A stretch of DNA of 5,489 nucleotides from the NCBI GenBank assembly GCA_029287645.1, contig JARFQS010000635.1:1-5489 (forward strand), written 5' to 3'. A program made the position numbers and the translations under genes. The stretch's first letter is position 1. Each line of letters starts with the position of its first letter. Source of the stretch: Thermoanaerobaculia bacterium. GTDB taxonomy: Bacteria; Acidobacteriota; Thermoanaerobaculia; Multivoradales; JAHEKO01. The notes under the pieces are model-generated. The model worked only from the letters and a program-made list of their open reading frames with translations, searched no databases and was not told the origin of the DNA. This document shows, piece by piece, positions 4,101 through 5,489 of this stretch.

Positions 4101-5489
4101 GTGATCAATCGCACCTTTCTAGCCCTCGCGATCCTTCTCGCCGTCGTCCCAGCGGTTGCCCAGGACGTCAGTCCCGGCCAAGGAGATGGTCAGGGGCACT
4201 TCCCCAAGCAGGACCACTACTCGCCATATGCTGGGCGGAACTTCCCCACGCGCGTTTTGTGGGGGGATACCCACCTGCACACGGGCATGTCGCTCGATGC
4301 CGGCTCGTTCGGCGCAAGACTGACGCCGACGGACGCCTATCGCTTCGCTCGGGGTGAGGAAGTCACCTCCTCGACCGGCCTACAGGCCAAGCTCTCGCGC
4401 CCGCTCGACTTCCTGGTGGTCGCCGACCACTCCGACAACATGGGCTTCTTCCCCGCTCTGCTCGCGGGCGACCCAGACATGCTCGCCGACCCGACGGGGC
4501 GTGACTGGTACGAGCGGATCCAGAAGGGTGGCCAGGACGGTGTCAGTGTAGCCGTCGAGGTCATCACCTCGCTGACCGGTAACTCCTTCCCTGAGGCGCT
4601 CTATCTCGCACCCGGTACCGACGGTTATCGCGACGCCTGGGAGGAGACTATCGATGCCGCCGAGGAGTTCAACGACCCCGGCGAATTCACCGCCTTCATC
4701 GGCTACGAGTGGACCTCGACCGACAAGGGCCTCAACCTGCATCGCGTCGTCATATACCGCGACGGCGGAGCCAAGGCGATCCAGATGGAGCCCGCTACCA
4801 CCCTGACCCCGTGGGGCGAGCCGCACGCCCGCTACCTCTGGGACTGGATGCAGCGCTACGAGGATAGGACCGGCGGGCGCGTCCTAGCCATCGCCCACAA
4901 CGGCAACATGTCGAATGGCTGGATGTTTCCCACTGAAGGCCTCGCCCACGGCGCTGGCACCGTCGACCTGGAGTACGTCAAGACACGGGCCCGCTGGGAG
5001 CCGCTGTACGAGGCCACCCAGATCAAGGGCGACGGCGAGACCCACCCCTTCCTGTCTCCGGACGACGAGTTCGCCGACTACGAGACCTGGGACCAGGGCA
5101 ACCTTGACCTGACCGAGTTCAAGAGCGACGACATGCTGGAGCGCGAGTACGCGCGCTCCGGTCTGCAACTCGGCATGCAGCTCGAGCAGAAGTTCGGCAC
5201 CAACCCATACAAGTTCGGCATGATCGGCTCCACCGACAGCCACACCGGTCTCGCCACCGCCCAAGAGGACAACTTCTTCGGCAAGCACTCGGGCGTCGAG
5301 CCCGAACCTAACCGATGGAAGCACGTCGTCGGGGATTTCGAAGGTCTAACTGTTCTTGGTTGGGAAATGGCCGCATCCGGGCTTGCTGCTGTTTGGGCCG
5401 AAGAAAATACACGTGAGGCTGTCTTTGATGCGATGGAGCGCAAGGAAGTTTACGGCACGACTGGAAGCCGCATTTCCGTGCGTTTCTTC
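4101..5489 (+). CDS. Exported DUF3604 family protein (3' end outside window)
   Basis: GTG at 4101 opens a frame of 463 codons that reaches the right edge without a stop. The N-terminus MINRTFLALAILLAVVPAVA is a Sec signal peptide, cleaved probably before Q21. The rest matches DUF3604, a family of mostly secreted proteins of roughly 600 residues, so about a quarter of the protein is missing. Recognisable blocks in order are WGDTHLHT (54-61), VVADHSDNMG (106-115), GYEWTS (201-206), LNLHRVVIYRD (211-221), AIAHNGNMSNG (263-273) and GSTDSHTG (376-383). A C-terminal segment GLAAVWAEENTREAVFDAM (427-445) runs into YGTTGSRI (451-458). H58, H60, D109, H110, H266, D379 and H381 look like a metal-binding set similar to PHP-type hydrolases; that function is inferred and no substrate is known. 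Third-position GC falls sharply from codon 411. Repeat copy 3 precedes it by 119 nt. Confidence 0.9.
   Translation, partial: MINRTFLALAILLAVVPAVAQDVSPGQGDGQGHFPKQDHYSPYAGRNFPTRVLWGDTHLHTGMSLDAGSFGARLTPTDAYRFARGEEVTSSTGLQAKLSRPLDFLVVADHSDNMGFFPALLAGDPDMLADPTGRDWYERIQKGGQDGVSVAVEVITSLTGNSFPEALYLAPGTDGYRDAWEETIDAAEEFNDPGEFTAFIGYEWTSTDKGLNLHRVVIYRDGGAKAIQMEPATTLTPWGEPHARYLWDWMQRYEDRTGGRVLAIAHNGNMSNGWMFPTEGLAHGAGTVDLEYVKTRARWEPLYEATQIKGDGETHPFLSPDDEFADYETWDQGNLDLTEFKSDDMLEREYARSGLQLGMQLEQKFGTNPYKFGMIGSTDSHTGLATAQEDNFFGKHSGVEPEPNRWKHVVGDFEGLTVLGWEMAASGLAAVWAEENTREAVFDAMERKEVYGTTGSRISVRFF

Noticed and set aside
4337..5443. Minus-strand ORFs inside the DUF3604 gene (for example 4380-4826 and 4884-5324).
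   Set aside because: They are antisense shadows of a GC-rich coding region whose plus-strand frame carries clear family motifs.

Overview
The window is GC-rich bacterial DNA, with strong Shine-Dalgarno (SD) motifs and Sec-type signal peptides. It carries the end of one gene, two complete genes and one gene cut by the right edge. The phylum cannot be fixed from this sequence. The gene content (a TPR/kinase-like tail, a secreted amidohydrolase and a secreted DUF3604 protein) would suit lineages such as Acidobacteriota or Gemmatimonadota or certain Gammaproteobacteria, but that is only an inference.

Layout: 1-57 is the C-terminal tail of an upstream + strand gene. 83-327 is repeat copy 1. 505-2127 (+) encodes an exported metal-dependent amidohydrolase of 540 aa. 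2265-2508 is repeat copy 2. 2525-2578 is a REP-like palindrome, followed by about 450 bases with no convincing gene (a 64-codon ORF with a good SD at 2593 is doubtful). 3034-3507 (-) encodes a small exported protein of 157 aa with a probable ferredoxin-like/dimeric alpha-beta barrel domain. 3758-3981 is repeat copy 3. 4101 to the right end (+) encodes a secreted DUF3604 protein (463 codons present, C-terminus missing).

The most unusual content is the repeat family. Each of the three copies, all on the + strand, contains an 89-nt class II tRNA-Ser(UGA)-like sequence with an encoded CCA or its remnant. In every copy it is interrupted at the same place, between the 5' side of the T stem and the T loop, by an insert of 51, 50 or 108 nt. 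The first about 45 nt of the insert is shared, so the disrupted tRNA was itself copied. Copies 1 and 2 also share about 105 nt upstream, including a small hairpin whose pairing is kept although its bases differ. The copies lie between separate genes, giving a repeat-gene-repeat-gene pattern that may reflect a tRNA-derived repeat family or serial insertion at a tRNA-Ser locus.

The genes do not form an operon: they differ in strand and codon use and are separated by repeats. Both large enzymes are predicted to be exported hydrolase-type proteins, but no shared pathway can be read from the window. The DUF3604 gene shows a sharp fall in third-position GC at about 5331, suggesting a recombination or assembly joint inside the gene.
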